Below, piece by piece: positions 18,244 to 28,125 of a stretch of DNA of 64,000 nt; positions within the stretch are counted from its first letter, which is position 1, and the number at the start of each line of letters is the position of its first letter. Source of the DNA: an uncultured Alphaproteobacteria bacterium (GTDB lineage: Bacteria; Pseudomonadota; Alphaproteobacteria; Methylaequorales; Methylaequoraceae); NCBI GenBank assembly GCA_902563305.1, contig CACEWP010000004.1, forward strand, positions 1-64,000. The letters run 5' to 3'. The notes beneath the pieces were generated by a model. It saw only the letters and a program-made list of their open reading frames with translations. It did not search any database and was not told the DNA's origin. Both the position numbers and the translations under genes were made by a program.

Positions 18244-20166
18244 TTGTTTTTATTGTCAATTTTTTTACCTTTATTAAGTTATTTTATTTGCGTTTTTTTT
18301 TTCGGTCTCATTAAAGACAAAGTCTTAAGTTTTGTATCATGTTTTTTAATGATTTCCTCTACATTATTTTCAATAATTTCATTGATATTATTACAAATAA
18401 ATGGTGATCAGAGTTACGTATTAACTAATTGGATTTCATCTGGAAGTTTAAATATTGATTGGTCACTGAACCTGAATTTATTGACTGCATCGATGGTCAT
18501 TATGGTTAATTTTATTTCTAGTATAATTCATATTTATTCTGTTGGGTACATGTCTAAAGACTCAAGAAAATCTATTTTTATGGGTTATTTAGGTTTATTT
18601 ACTTTTTTTATGCTTTTCTTAGTTTCATCCTCTAACTTAATTCAACTTTTTGTTGGTTGGGAAGGTGTTGGATTAACATCTTATTTGTTGATAGGTTTCT
18701 GGAGCTATAAGGAAGAGGCAAATAAGGCATCTCTCAAAGCTTTCATTGCCAACAGAGTTGGTGATTTTGGACTGTTAATTTCTTTGTTTACGATTTTTAT
18801 TGTATTTGGAACTATTAATATAAATGAAATTTTATTATTAGTTAATTCACATAGTCAATCTTATTTCAATTTCTTTGGATTTCAAGTTCACTCAATCACC
18901 TTAATTGTTACCACTATGTTTATTGGTTGTATGGGTAAATCAGCTCAATTTGGACTTCACGTTTGGTTACCAGATGCAATGGAAGGGCCAACACCTGTAT
19001 CAGCTCTTATTCACGCTGCCACAATGGTTACAGCTGGAGTTTTTCTCTTGATTCTAATGTCTCCTTTAATTGAAGTTTCTGATTTTGGAAAAAAATTAAT
19101 ATTAATCGTTGGATCAATTACTTGTTTATTTGCGTCATGTGTTGCCATATTCCAAAATGATATAAAAAGAATAATTGCTTACTCCACATGTAGTCAATTA
19201 GGTTATATGTTTATGGCTGTTGGTGTTTCGGCATATTCAGTTGCATATTTTCATTTACTCTCTCATGCCTTTTTCAAAGCCCTTCTATTTTTAGCAGCTG
19301 GATCGGTTATTCACAGTATGTCTGATGAACAAAATATTAAAAAGATGGGTGGAATCTATAACAGAATTCCTTTAACTTATACTTCAATGTTAATTGGTTC
19401 ATTTGCTTTAATGGGTTTACCTTTTTTAAGTGGTTATTATTCTAAAGATTTAATTTTAGAATTTATCTTTCTTTCAGAAATGAGTTTTAAGTTTATCGCT
19501 TTTTTTATAGGCATCTTTGGAGTTCTATTAACCACAATTTATTCCTCTAGACTTTTGATTTATGTTTTTCACGGGCAGAATCGATCGGATGAAAAGGTGT
19601 TTGCACATATTCACGAATCTCCTTTAATAATGGTTTTACCATTAGTTATTTTAGCTTTTTTTTCTATTTTTTTCGGAATGTATTTTTACAGCTCATTTGT
19701 TGGACCATCTTTAGAAGAGATTTGGTCTAAATTTATGTTTGTCAATTCTGAGACAAATCAAATCTACTCTCTTGGAAATATTCCAAATATAATCAAAAAA
19801 TTACCTTTATTTATGATAATAACTGGATTAATTTTAAGTTTCCTAATTTACTTTAAATTTTCCAAAAGTCTTCCAGTAATTAAGCAAAGACTTCATTTGA
19901 TAATAACTTTCTTTTACCGTAAATGCTTTATTGATGAATTGTATCAAATGATTTTAATTAAACCCTGCATCTACTTGGGTAGGGGGTTTTGGAAGTCTAT
20001 TGATATGGACTTAATTGATAACCTTGGTCCAAATGGAATTTCACGTTTAGTAAATTCCTTTGGTTTAATGGTTTCTAAACTTCAGTCAGGTTATCTTTAT
20101 CATTATGTTCTATCTGTTGTAATTGGTTTGACTTTATTTATTAGCATTTATATTTATATTTTTTAA
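18244..20166 (+). CDS. nuoL: NADH-quinone oxidoreductase subunit L (proton pump)
   Basis: Distal antiporter-like subunit with about 16 helices and the long lateral helix. Proton-path residues are in FVGWEGVGLTSYLLIG (Glu) and GKSAQFGLHVWLPDAMEG (Lys). At 640 residues it has normal length. It starts with TTG 4 bases after nuoK; no ATG gives the expected N-terminus. Its stop overlaps the nuoM ATG by one base. Confidence 0.96.
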   Translation: MFLLSIFLPLLSYFICVFFFGLIKDKVLSFVSCFLMISSTLFSIISLILLQINGDQSYVLTNWISSGSLNIDWSLNLNLLTASMVIMVNFISSIIHIYSVGYMSKDSRKSIFMGYLGLFTFFMLFLVSSSNLIQLFVGWEGVGLTSYLLIGFWSYKEEANKASLKAFIANRVGDFGLLISLFTIFIVFGTININEILLLVNSHSQSYFNFFGFQVHSITLIVTTMFIGCMGKSAQFGLHVWLPDAMEGPTPVSALIHAATMVTAGVFLLILMSPLIEVSDFGKKLILIVGSITCLFASCVAIFQNDIKRIIAYSTCSQLGYMFMAVGVSAYSVAYFHLLSHAFFKALLFLAAGSVIHSMSDEQNIKKMGGIYNRIPLTYTSMLIGSFALMGLPFLSGYYSKDLILEFIFLSEMSFKFIAFFIGIFGVLLTTIYSSRLLIYVFHGQNRSDEKVFAHIHESPLIMVLPLVILAFFSIFFGMYFYSSFVGPSLEEIWSKFMFVNSETNQIYSLGNIPNIIKKLPLFMIITGLILSFLIYFKFSKSLPVIKQRLHLIITFFYRKCFIDELYQMILIKPCIYLGRGFWKSIDMDLIDNLGPNGISRLVNSFGLMVSKLQSGYLYHYVLSVVIGLTLFISIYIYIF

Positions 20167-21647
20167 TGATAAGTCTACCAATTCTTCCAATCTTAATCGT
20201 CTTACCTTTAATAGGTTTAATTTTTATTTTTTTATCATCAGAAAAAGACGAGAATGCGGATCAATCAAAAAAATCTGCTCTTTGGACAAGTGCTAGTAAT
20301 TTTTTCCTATCTTTGTATTTACCTATAAACTTTGACAAAAGTATACCTCACTTTCAATTTGTAAATTCATTTTCTTGGTTTAATAGTGATAGTCTTAGAT
20401 TTGCCCTTGGTGTTGATGGATTATCAATGCCATTTGTTATACTTTCTACTTTCTTGATTTTGGCATGTATAATTTTTATTATTCCTCAATCAAAAAAAAA
20501 TATGAAGATGTATCTAGCTTCATTTTTACTATTAGAGTCTTTTTTAATTGGAACTTTTAGTGCTATTGATTTGTTTTCTTTTTATATTTTCTTTGAATCT
20601 ATATTAATTCCAATGTATTTAATTATTGGTTTTTGGGGTGGAGAAAGAAGGATTTATTCAGCATATAAATTTTTTCTTTACACGTTACTTGGATCTGTCC
20701 TGATGTTAATTGCGATTATTTTTTTATATCAAGAGTTTGGTACTATAAGTATTCCTAAACTCTTAGATTTTACTCTACCTTTTTATATACAATTATGGTT
20801 GTGGATAGCTTTTTTTTCATCTTTTGCTGTAAAAATTCCTATGTGGCCGTTTCACACCTGGCTTCCAGATGCACATGTAGAAGCACCTACGGAAGGTTCT
20901 GTAATCTTAGCAGGTATTCTTCTAAAACTTGGTGGTTACGGTTTTATAAGATTTAATTTGTCAATTCTTCCTGATGCATCAATTTTTTTTACACCTTTTA
21001 TTTATTTTCTTTCAGTCGTTGCAATCATCTATACTTCTTTTATTGCATTAGTTCAGGAAGATATGAAAAAACTTATTGCCTATTCTTCAGTTGCTCACAT
21101 GGGATTTGTAACTTTAGGTATTTTCTCAGCAAATATACAAGGTCTTCACGGGGCGATTATTCAAATGATTTCCCATGGAATAATTTCAGCAGCTTTATTC
21201 TTCTCAATAGGGAGTATTTATAATAGATTTAAGACTAAACAGATAAGTTTCTTTGGAGGCTTAAATATTAAATTACCAAAATTTTCAGTTATTTTTTTAA
21301 TTTTTACGCTGGGTTCTATTGGCTTACCTGGAACTTCTGGTTTTGTGGGCGAGTACTTAACGTTATTAGCAGTATATAGCAAGAACACCTTAGTTGCATT
21401 TATTTCAACATTGGGTGTGATATTATCAGCTTCCTATATGCTAATGTTATACAAAAAAGTCTTTTTAGGCGAGTTAAGCAAAAATATGGATAAAAAAAAT
21501 GATGATGTTAATATTTATGAAGTGAGTTTATATACAGTATTAATTATGCTTATATTTATCATAGGAATAAAACCTGGTATAATTTTAAGTTATACTACAT
21601 CATCATTAGAGAGAATTATACAATTGTATCCGATTTCAATTTTTTAG
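20166..21647 (+). CDS. nuoM: NADH-quinone oxidoreductase subunit M (proton pump)
   Basis: Antiporter-like subunit with about 14 helices. Key charged positions are in FFESILIPMYLIIGFWG (Glu) and VKIPMWPFHTWLPDAHVEAP (Lys and the broken helix). The later VQEDMKKLIAYSSVAHMG is also typical. At 493 residues it is complete. It overlaps nuoL by one base, and nuoN follows after 9 bases. Confidence 0.96.
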   Translation: MISLPILPILIVLPLIGLIFIFLSSEKDENADQSKKSALWTSASNFFLSLYLPINFDKSIPHFQFVNSFSWFNSDSLRFALGVDGLSMPFVILSTFLILACIIFIIPQSKKNMKMYLASFLLLESFLIGTFSAIDLFSFYIFFESILIPMYLIIGFWGGERRIYSAYKFFLYTLLGSVLMLIAIIFLYQEFGTISIPKLLDFTLPFYIQLWLWIAFFSSFAVKIPMWPFHTWLPDAHVEAPTEGSVILAGILLKLGGYGFIRFNLSILPDASIFFTPFIYFLSVVAIIYTSFIALVQEDMKKLIAYSSVAHMGFVTLGIFSANIQGLHGAIIQMISHGIISAALFFSIGSIYNRFKTKQISFFGGLNIKLPKFSVIFLIFTLGSIGLPGTSGFVGEYLTLLAVYSKNTLVAFISTLGVILSASYMLMLYKKVFLGELSKNMDKKNDDVNIYEVSLYTVLIMLIFIIGIKPGIILSYTTSSLERIIQLYPISIF

Positions 21648-21656
21648 AGAGAAAAC

Positions 21657-23084
21657 TTGTTAATTATTCCAGAAATTTTTTTAGCTATATGTGCTTTGTC
21701 TATTCTTTTCATAGTACCCTTTATGAAAAAACAAAGTTATGAAAAGATTGGATATTTGAGCTTAATAGTAATTTTCTTTTCACAATTTTTAATTCTCAAA
21801 GATATTTTTTATTCTCAGCTAATATTTAATGGTTTTTTTATATTGGACTCTTTTGGTTCATTTTTAAAGTCACTGATTCTTATTGGTGCTGGATTAATAA
21901 TATATTTTTACCTTAATATTCATAATCCAAAGTCCTTAAGGAGACCTGAATTTTCAATAATTTTTTTAATTTCAATTGTAGGAATGTTATTGATGATTTC
22001 TTCTAATGATCTTTTGTCACTTTTTATGTCTATGGAACTTCAAAGTCTTTCACTTTACATATTAGTTTCCTTTAGTCGAGATGATTTTATTTCTTCTGAG
22101 GCTGGAGTGAAGTATTTTATAATTGGAAGTTTATCAACTTGTATTTTCCTTTTTGGTACAAGTCTTGTCTATGGTCTTGTGGGCTCAACTAGTTTTAATG
22201 AAATAAGTATTTTTATGTCTGAACTGTATTCAACTCCAACTATGCTTATTGTAGGTTTAATTTTCATTTTAGTATCTTTATCACTTAAAATTTCAGCTGC
22301 ACCTTTTCATATGTGGACCCCTGACGTTTATCAAGGTGCACCTTCAATTGTGACAACATTATTATCTACACTTCCTAAGATTGCTGCATTTGGAGTTTTG
22401 ATAAGATTACTCGTTTATCCATTTGGAGAGATAATTGTGGATTGGGGAAAAATTTTAACTATTCTTTCAATATCATCAATGATAATAGGTTCATTAGGTG
22501 CATTAAGGCAGACAGATCTTAAAAGATTAATGGCATACAGTACAATTAATCATATTGGTTTTATTTTAATGGCTTTGATACCTGGTTCTGAGGACGGCAT
22601 TACATCGATATGCATTTATCTAATATTTTACATAACCATGAATTTGGGAATTTTTTTATTCATATTAAATATGCATAGAGATCAAATTAGTGTGACATCA
22701 ATTAAAGATTTAAATGGATTATATCGCTCTCAACCTCTTATGGCGGGTTGCATTTCAATAATTTTATTTTCTATGGCTGGAATACCGCCATTGGCTGGGT
22801 TTATAGGAAAACTTATAATCTTAAATATAATAATAGATAATAATCTATTTTTTCTAGCTATAATTGCCGTTTTGACTTCAGTAGTTGCAGCCTTTTATTA
22901 TATAAGATTAATTAAGTCTATTTTTTTTGATGAGCCAGTTGAAGAGTTAGACAATATAAACAATGAGCAATCAAAGTACATGCTTTGCGGTTTTGCTTTG
23001 TTTAATCTGACTGTAGTTTTATATCCGCAATTTTTTTTAAATTTGTGTGCCTCAGTTACTTTATCCTTATTTGCGGTAAAGTAA
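21657..23084 (+). CDS. nuoN: NADH-quinone oxidoreductase subunit N (proton pump)
   Basis: Third antiporter-like subunit, closest to the peripheral arm. It has about 14 helices, with MELQSLSLYILVSFSRDD and LKISAAPFHMWTPDVYQGAP as signature parts. At 475 residues it has normal length. The start is TTG, preceded by AGAGAG at about 21646-21651. It ends the nuo block; birA begins one base after the stop, so the operon may continue. Confidence 0.95.
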   Translation: MLIIPEIFLAICALSILFIVPFMKKQSYEKIGYLSLIVIFFSQFLILKDIFYSQLIFNGFFILDSFGSFLKSLILIGAGLIIYFYLNIHNPKSLRRPEFSIIFLISIVGMLLMISSNDLLSLFMSMELQSLSLYILVSFSRDDFISSEAGVKYFIIGSLSTCIFLFGTSLVYGLVGSTSFNEISIFMSELYSTPTMLIVGLIFILVSLSLKISAAPFHMWTPDVYQGAPSIVTTLLSTLPKIAAFGVLIRLLVYPFGEIIVDWGKILTILSISSMIIGSLGALRQTDLKRLMAYSTINHIGFILMALIPGSEDGITSICIYLIFYITMNLGIFLFILNMHRDQISVTSIKDLNGLYRSQPLMAGCISIILFSMAGIPPLAGFIGKLIILNIIIDNNLFFLAIIAVLTSVVAAFYYIRLIKSIFFDEPVEELDNINNEQSKYMLCGFALFNLTVVLYPQFFLNLCASVTLSLFAVK

Positions 23085-23085
23085 A

Positions 23086-23805
23086 ATGGGAAAGAAGTTT
23101 TTTGACTTTTACTTCTTTAAAAATCTCAGAAATACAAATGACAAGATTAAAGAAATTCAAAAAATCAATAATAATTCTTATTTGGCACTTTATTGTGAAA
23201 ATCAAAAGTATGGTAGAGGAAGAAAAGGAAGAATATGGGAGAGTAAAAAAGGGGATTTAACCTGTTCATTTTTAATAAGGAAAAAAATAAATATTAAACA
23301 ACTTGGAAGAATAAATTTAATTGTAGTATCGATTCTCATAGACATCTTTAAAAATTTAGGATTTACTCAGGTCAAATTTAAATGGCCTAACGACATTTTA
23401 ATAAATACTAAGAAAATTTCAGGCATTCTTTTAGAAACTAATGTTTCAGATAGTTCAATAAGTCAATTTACAATTGGTATAGGCATAAATATGCATTCTA
23501 AATTAAAAAATAAAAATTATTCAGCAATTTCTTTAAATGAGTTAGGAATTAAAATTGACCCATTGCATATCTTTTTTTTAATAATTAGTAATTTATATTA
23601 TTTTCTAGATAATTTCTCAAATATTCAGTTTAATCTTTTGAGTAAAAAACTATCTGGATATTTTTTTGATAAAAGTTCATTAATTAGTGTACTTGCTGGT
23701 AAACAGATTAATCAAGGTTTCTTCAAAAAGATAAACTCTTTAGGTGAACTGTTTTTAGAGAAGGATAATGAACTTTTAAAAATAAGTTATGGAGAAATAA
23801 TTTGA
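23086..23805 (+). CDS. birA: Biotin--[acetyl-CoA-carboxylase] ligase
   Basis: Attaches biotin to the carrier lysine of biotin enzymes via biotinyl-AMP. The 239-residue product is the short form without the N-terminal DNA-binding domain, so it is a ligase and not a repressor. The GRGRKGR adenylate loop, KWPNDILI and KISGILLE are visible. It lies between nuoN (1-base gap) and coaX (4-base overlap), the usual alphaproteobacterial arrangement. Confidence 0.92.
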   Translation: MGKKFFDFYFFKNLRNTNDKIKEIQKINNNSYLALYCENQKYGRGRKGRIWESKKGDLTCSFLIRKKINIKQLGRINLIVVSILIDIFKNLGFTQVKFKWPNDILINTKKISGILLETNVSDSSISQFTIGIGINMHSKLKNKNYSAISLNELGIKIDPLHIFFLIISNLYYFLDNFSNIQFNLLSKKLSGYFFDKSSLISVLAGKQINQGFFKKINSLGELFLEKDNELLKISYGEII

Positions 23806-24563
23806 TAAACCTAACTATTGATATAGGAAATACAAATGTAATGATTTGTTTATTCAACAAAAATAAAATTATTAAAGCAACAAAAGTTAATGTTTTGAAT
23901 TTAAAAAAAGAAAAATATATTTATTTTTTTAAAAATTTATGTTTGAAAGAAAAAAAAGCAAATGTAATAATCTCTTCGGTTGTTCCTGATATAACAAAAC
24001 TTTTCATTGATATACTAAAAAAACTAAAAATAAACTATTTTCAGGCTAGAAATTTATTGAAACTATGTAAGTTAAAAACGAATCTTCAAAATCAAAAGAC
24101 AATTGGTGATGATCGTTTAGTTAATATTTTGTATGCTAAATACCTATACGAAAATTCAACCATTATTATTGATTTTGGAACTGCAACAACTATTGATATA
24201 TTAGATAAAAATGGTATTTATGATGGAGGGGTTATAACACCCGGAATAGACTTATCTCTAAAATCACTTCAGAAAGGTACTGCCAAGTTGCCTTTAGTCA
24301 ATTTTAAAAAAACAAAAACAATAGTTGGAAGGAATACTAGAGAAGCTATTCAATCAGGCTTTTTCTGGGGATATATATCTATGATTGAAGGTTTAGTTAA
24401 AAGGATTGAAATTGAAAAAAAAAGTAAATTTGAAATAATTCTAACAGGTGGTAATGCACAATATTTTAAAAATTTCTTTCAAAATGTAATAAAATTAGAC
24501 GAATTTTTTATTTCAAAGGGTTTAAATTATTTAATAGATAACTATTTAAAAAAATTCTCATGA
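23802..24563 (+). CDS. coaX: Type III pantothenate kinase
   Basis: Phosphorylates pantothenate, the first step of coenzyme A synthesis. It belongs to the ASKHA fold. LTIDIGNTNV at the N-terminus is the phosphate loop, IGDDRLVN and IIDFGTATTID the next motifs, and GGVITPGIDLS the substrate loop. It has 253 residues. The start is TTG in a TTGA overlap with the birA stop, required because the DIGNTN motif begins only six residues in. It overlaps rnj by 4 bases. Confidence 0.94.
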   Translation: MINLTIDIGNTNVMICLFNKNKIIKATKVNVLNLKKEKYIYFFKNLCLKEKKANVIISSVVPDITKLFIDILKKLKINYFQARNLLKLCKLKTNLQNQKTIGDDRLVNILYAKYLYENSTIIIDFGTATTIDILDKNGIYDGGVITPGIDLSLKSLQKGTAKLPLVNFKKTKTIVGRNTREAIQSGFFWGYISMIEGLVKRIEIEKKSKFEIILTGGNAQYFKNFFQNVIKLDEFFISKGLNYLIDNYLKKFS

Positions 24564-26209
24564 CTTATTCTCAAGAAGATCTTTTATACATACCTTTAGG
24601 TGGTTCTGGAGAAATTGGAATGAACTGCACACTTTACCATTATAAAAACAAATGGATAATGGTCGACTTAGGCGTAACTTTTAATGACAATGATTCCAAT
24701 GCATACGAATTGATTATGCCAAATATCGAATTTATATCTAATAAAATAGAAAAACTCTCTGCATTAATCTTAACACACGCACATGAAGACCATATTGGGG
24801 CTGTTCCGTACCTATTTGAGAAACTAGGAAAAGTACCAATTTACACCACTTCTTTTACTGCTTCAGTTTTAAAAAGAAAATTTGAATCCGTTGGAATAAA
24901 TGAATATCAAATTAATTTAATGGAGTATGGTAAAGAGCTTGATTTAAATCAATTTAAAATTGAAATTTTTTCAATGACTCACTCAATTCCTGAATCTAAT
25001 GCTTTGATGATTAAAACCACGAATGGAAATATATTTCATTCAGGCGATTGGAAACTCGATCCTCATCCGTTAATTGGTGAAGCTGTGAGTCCTAAAAAAT
25101 TACAAAATTTTGTTAATGACGGTGTTGACGTAATGATTTGTGATTCAACAAATGTGTTTAATTCCGATCCCTCAGGAAGTGAGATTGAAGTAAGGGAAAA
25201 TCTTAAAGAAATTTTTTCTAAAAAAAATAAGGGAAAAATTATCATAACTTGTTTTGCATCAAATGTAGCAAGAGTTGAGACAATTTTGAAAGTTTCACAA
25301 GATTCAAATAAGTGCTGTTTACTTTTAGGTAGATCATTACAAAAAATTTATGAATCAGCTAAAGAAAATAATTTTTTAATGGAGTTTAATAATATTATAA
25401 CTGAAAAAGAGGCTGAAATAATTCCTGATAATGATCTAGTTATTATATGCACAGGGAGTCAAGGTGAAAAAAGAGCAGCTTTAAGTAGATTAGTAAGCGG
25501 CAGGCATAAATCTCTAAAACTTCATATGGACGATATGGTTATATTCTCTTCAAGAGAAATTCCCGGAAATGAAAAAAAAATTAATTTAATAAAATCAATT
25601 GTTTTTAAGAATGGGTGTACATTATTAGATCAATCAAATGGAAAGGTACATGTTTCAGGTCATCCTTCTAAACAGGAATTACAAAAAATGTATGAGTGGG
25701 TATCTCCTAATCTTTTGATTCCAGTTCATGGGGAATATCGTCATTTACTAGAACATATTAAATTTTCCAAAGAATGTGGTATTAAAAATCAAATTCTTGT
25801 CGAAAATGGTGATGTAGTTAAACTAAATAAAAATTCAAAGCAAGAAATTATTACAAAAGTATTCTCTGGTAAAACTGTTTTAAAAGGAAACAAGATTATT
25901 TCGATTGAAGATAAACTATTAAAAGATTTAAATATTATTGCAAGTGAGGGGGAATTATTTGTAAATATTATAATGAATCTTGAGGACGAATTATTAACTG
26001 ATCCAGTTATTTTTAGTAAATCTATTTTATTGGAAGAATCAAATAAGCTTGATTTAAAAGAAATCTTATCAACTTCCATAAAAGAAATATCTTCTAAAAG
26101 TATAGATGACCAAATTTTGTGTGATGAATTAAAAATAAAAATAAGAAGTTATTTAAAATTAAAAACTGGGTTAAAACCATTAACCATTGTTGAGATTGTT
26201 AGGATTTAG
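24560..26209 (+). CDS. rnj: Ribonuclease J
   Basis: Metallo-beta-lactamase/beta-CASP RNase acting in RNA 5' maturation and decay. The zinc-binding motif THAHEDHIGA has His73, His75, Asp77 and His78; HSGDWKLDPHP supplies later ligands. The beta-CASP region follows (VIICTGSQGEKRAA, SSREIPGNE, VHVSGHPS). At 549 residues it has full length with the C-terminal domain. It starts in an ATGA overlap with coaX. The enzyme matters here because leaderless and tRNA-linked mRNAs are suggested in this window. Confidence 0.93.
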   Translation: MTYSQEDLLYIPLGGSGEIGMNCTLYHYKNKWIMVDLGVTFNDNDSNAYELIMPNIEFISNKIEKLSALILTHAHEDHIGAVPYLFEKLGKVPIYTTSFTASVLKRKFESVGINEYQINLMEYGKELDLNQFKIEIFSMTHSIPESNALMIKTTNGNIFHSGDWKLDPHPLIGEAVSPKKLQNFVNDGVDVMICDSTNVFNSDPSGSEIEVRENLKEIFSKKNKGKIIITCFASNVARVETILKVSQDSNKCCLLLGRSLQKIYESAKENNFLMEFNNIITEKEAEIIPDNDLVIICTGSQGEKRAALSRLVSGRHKSLKLHMDDMVIFSSREIPGNEKKINLIKSIVFKNGCTLLDQSNGKVHVSGHPSKQELQKMYEWVSPNLLIPVHGEYRHLLEHIKFSKECGIKNQILVENGDVVKLNKNSKQEIITKVFSGKTVLKGNKIISIEDKLLKDLNIIASEGELFVNIIMNLEDELLTDPVIFSKSILLEESNKLDLKEILSTSIKEISSKSIDDQILCDELKIKIRSYLKLKTGLKPLTIVEIVRI

Positions 26210-26223
26210 ATTATAATAATCAA

Positions 26224-26628
26224 ATGATAACTAAATTTAATCACGTAGCAATAGTAGTACCAGACTTAGAAGCAGCATCAAAAAGATATAAAGATGTTCT
26301 AGGTGCAAATGTTTCTGAAGTTTGTGATTATCCAGAACATGGTGTAAGTGTGGTATTTGTTCAACTTGAGAATACGAAGATTGAGTTAATGTATCCTTAC
26401 GGAGAAAATTCTCCTATTAAAAATTTTTTAGAAAAAAATGATAAAGGTGCCATACATCACATATGTATTGAAGTAAAAAATTTAGATGAAGCTTGTAAAA
26501 AGATGAAATCCAATGGGATTAGAATATTAGGTGACGAAAAACCAAAAAATGGAGCTCATGATAAACCGGTAATCTTTTTACATCCAAAGGATTTCTATGG
26601 TACATTAATAGAACTTGAGCAGGAGTAA
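26224..26628 (+). CDS. mce: Methylmalonyl-CoA epimerase
   Basis: Interconverts (R)- and (S)-methylmalonyl-CoA in propionyl-CoA breakdown. This is a 134-residue two-module VOC protein. Metal ligands are His in FNHVAIVV, the His pair in GAIHHICIEV and the final Glu in GTLIELEQ. It lies between rnj and the DUF1467 gene, the typical alphaproteobacterial order. The mutase is not in this window. Confidence 0.92.
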   Translation: MITKFNHVAIVVPDLEAASKRYKDVLGANVSEVCDYPEHGVSVVFVQLENTKIELMYPYGENSPIKNFLEKNDKGAIHHICIEVKNLDEACKKMKSNGIRILGDEKPKNGAHDKPVIFLHPKDFYGTLIELEQE

Positions 26629-26630
26629 AT

Positions 26631-26849
26631 TTGTTCGGTTTAGAGATAATAGTTATATTTGTTATTATTTGGTGGTTAGTTTTATTTATTGTTCTTCCAT
26701 TCGGTATAGAACGAGATGAAAACTCAATACAAGGTAATGACCCGGGTGCACCAAAAAACCCTATGTTAAAAAGAAAAATTTATTTGACTACCATAATCTC
26801 TTTTTTTTTATCAATAATAGTATCATGGCTTAAAAATGAAATTTTCTAA
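26631..26849 (+). CDS. DUF1467 family small membrane protein
   Basis: A 72-residue protein with two transmembrane helices (about 3-22 and 50-68). The conserved family pattern is WWLVLFIVLPFGI, then a short soluble segment with NDPGAPKNPMLKRK. Its role is unknown. The start is TTG, fixed by a strong AGGAG (26621-26625) 5 bases upstream. It overlaps proS by 14 bases. The order mce-DUF1467-proS is conserved in alphaproteobacteria. Confidence 0.85.
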   Translation: MFGLEIIVIFVIIWWLVLFIVLPFGIERDENSIQGNDPGAPKNPMLKRKIYLTTIISFFLSIIVSWLKNEIF

Positions 26850-28125
26850 TTTTTTTATTCCTACACTTAAAGAGTCACCTAGTGATGTAAAGATGCGTTC
26901 ACATGACCTGATGATAAGATCAGGAATGATAAGGCAAGAAACTTCAGGAATATACAGTTGGTTACCTCTAGGATTTAGAGTTTTAAAAAAAATCATTAAT
27001 AAAATTGAATTATTTCATGACATAGATAATGTGAATCAGATCTTGATGCCAACAATACAGAGTTCAGAAATTTGGAAAACTAGTGAACGCTATGATACTT
27101 ATGGTAAAGAGATGTTGAGAATTACTGATCGAAATAACAAGGATCTTCTTTATGGTCCAACCAATGAAGAAATGATTACAGTTATTGGCAAACAGTACAT
27201 AAAAAGTTATAAAAGCCTTCCTAGAAAATTTTATCATATTCAATCTAAATTTAGAGATGAAATTAGACCAAGATTTGGAGTAATGAGAGCAAGAGAATTT
27301 ATAATGAAGGATGCATACAGTTTTGATTTAGATGAAACTAATGGAGAAATAACCTACCATGACTTTTTCAACTTATACTTAAAAATATTCAATAACCTCG
27401 ATATCCCAGTTGTACCAGTTCGTGCTCCAAGTGGAGAAATTGGAGGCAATCTATCTCATGAATTTCATTTGATTGTTGAATCAGGAGAATCAGAAATTTT
27501 TATTAAGGATGATGTTTTTAATAAAAAATATGACGACTTATCATTAAAAGAATTAATAAATTTAGAATCCTACACTGATGATTATTTTAAAAAGATAAAT
27601 GAAAAAAGTGGTTTTAATTCATTTAAAAGTATTGAACTAGGTCATATTTTTCTTTTTGGAAGTAAATATTCAGATTCATTCAATTTTGTGGTTGATTCGC
27701 ATGAAGGTAAATTCAAACCTTTTATGGGTTCATATGGAATTGGCGTTTCAAGAATTCCTGCTGCAGTGATCGAATATTCCAATGATAGTAATGGAATTAT
27801 ATGGCCTAAAAATATATCTCCTTTTATGGTTCATCTCATAAATCTTCTTCATGATGATACTGAATGTCTGGAATTTTGTGAAAAAATATATAAAGATTTA
27901 ATAAAAAAAAAAATTGAAGTAATTTATGATGATAGGTCTGAAAGTCCTGGTAAAAAGTTTTCTGATGCTGATTTAATAGGTATTCCTGTGCAAATTATTT
28001 GTGGAAAAGCATTTAAAAAACATAATGAGGTAAGTTTAATTCATAGAGCCAATAAAAAAGAAACATATTTTAAAAGTGAAAATATACTAAACTCATTAAT
28101 AGATATCCTAGGTGAAAATGTATGA
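26836..28125 (+). CDS. proS: Prolyl-tRNA synthetase, short form without editing domain
   Basis: Class II synthetase that charges tRNA-Pro. The 429-residue protein lacks the ~180-residue editing insertion between motifs 2 and 3 found in E. coli ProRS; only a short Lys/Asp-rich stretch stands there (about 230-265). Motif 1 (RQETSGIYSWLPLG), motif 2 (SKFRDEIRPRFGVMRAREF) and motif 3 (GSYGIGVSRIPAA) are intact. It overlaps DUF1467 and lolC. This short form is usual in alphaproteobacteria. Confidence 0.95.
   Translation: MKFSNFFIPTLKESPSDVKMRSHDLMIRSGMIRQETSGIYSWLPLGFRVLKKIINKIELFHDIDNVNQILMPTIQSSEIWKTSERYDTYGKEMLRITDRNNKDLLYGPTNEEMITVIGKQYIKSYKSLPRKFYHIQSKFRDEIRPRFGVMRAREFIMKDAYSFDLDETNGEITYHDFFNLYLKIFNNLDIPVVPVRAPSGEIGGNLSHEFHLIVESGESEIFIKDDVFNKKYDDLSLKELINLESYTDDYFKKINEKSGFNSFKSIELGHIFLFGSKYSDSFNFVVDSHEGKFKPFMGSYGIGVSRIPAAVIEYSNDSNGIIWPKNISPFMVHLINLLHDDTECLEFCEKIYKDLIKKKIEVIYDDRSESPGKKFSDADLIGIPVQIICGKAFKKHNEVSLIHRANKKETYFKSENILNSLIDILGENV

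Noticed and set aside
23045..23260. Open frame bridging nuoN and birA in another frame
   Set aside because: It overlaps both genes, and its sequence is an out-of-frame reading of birA.
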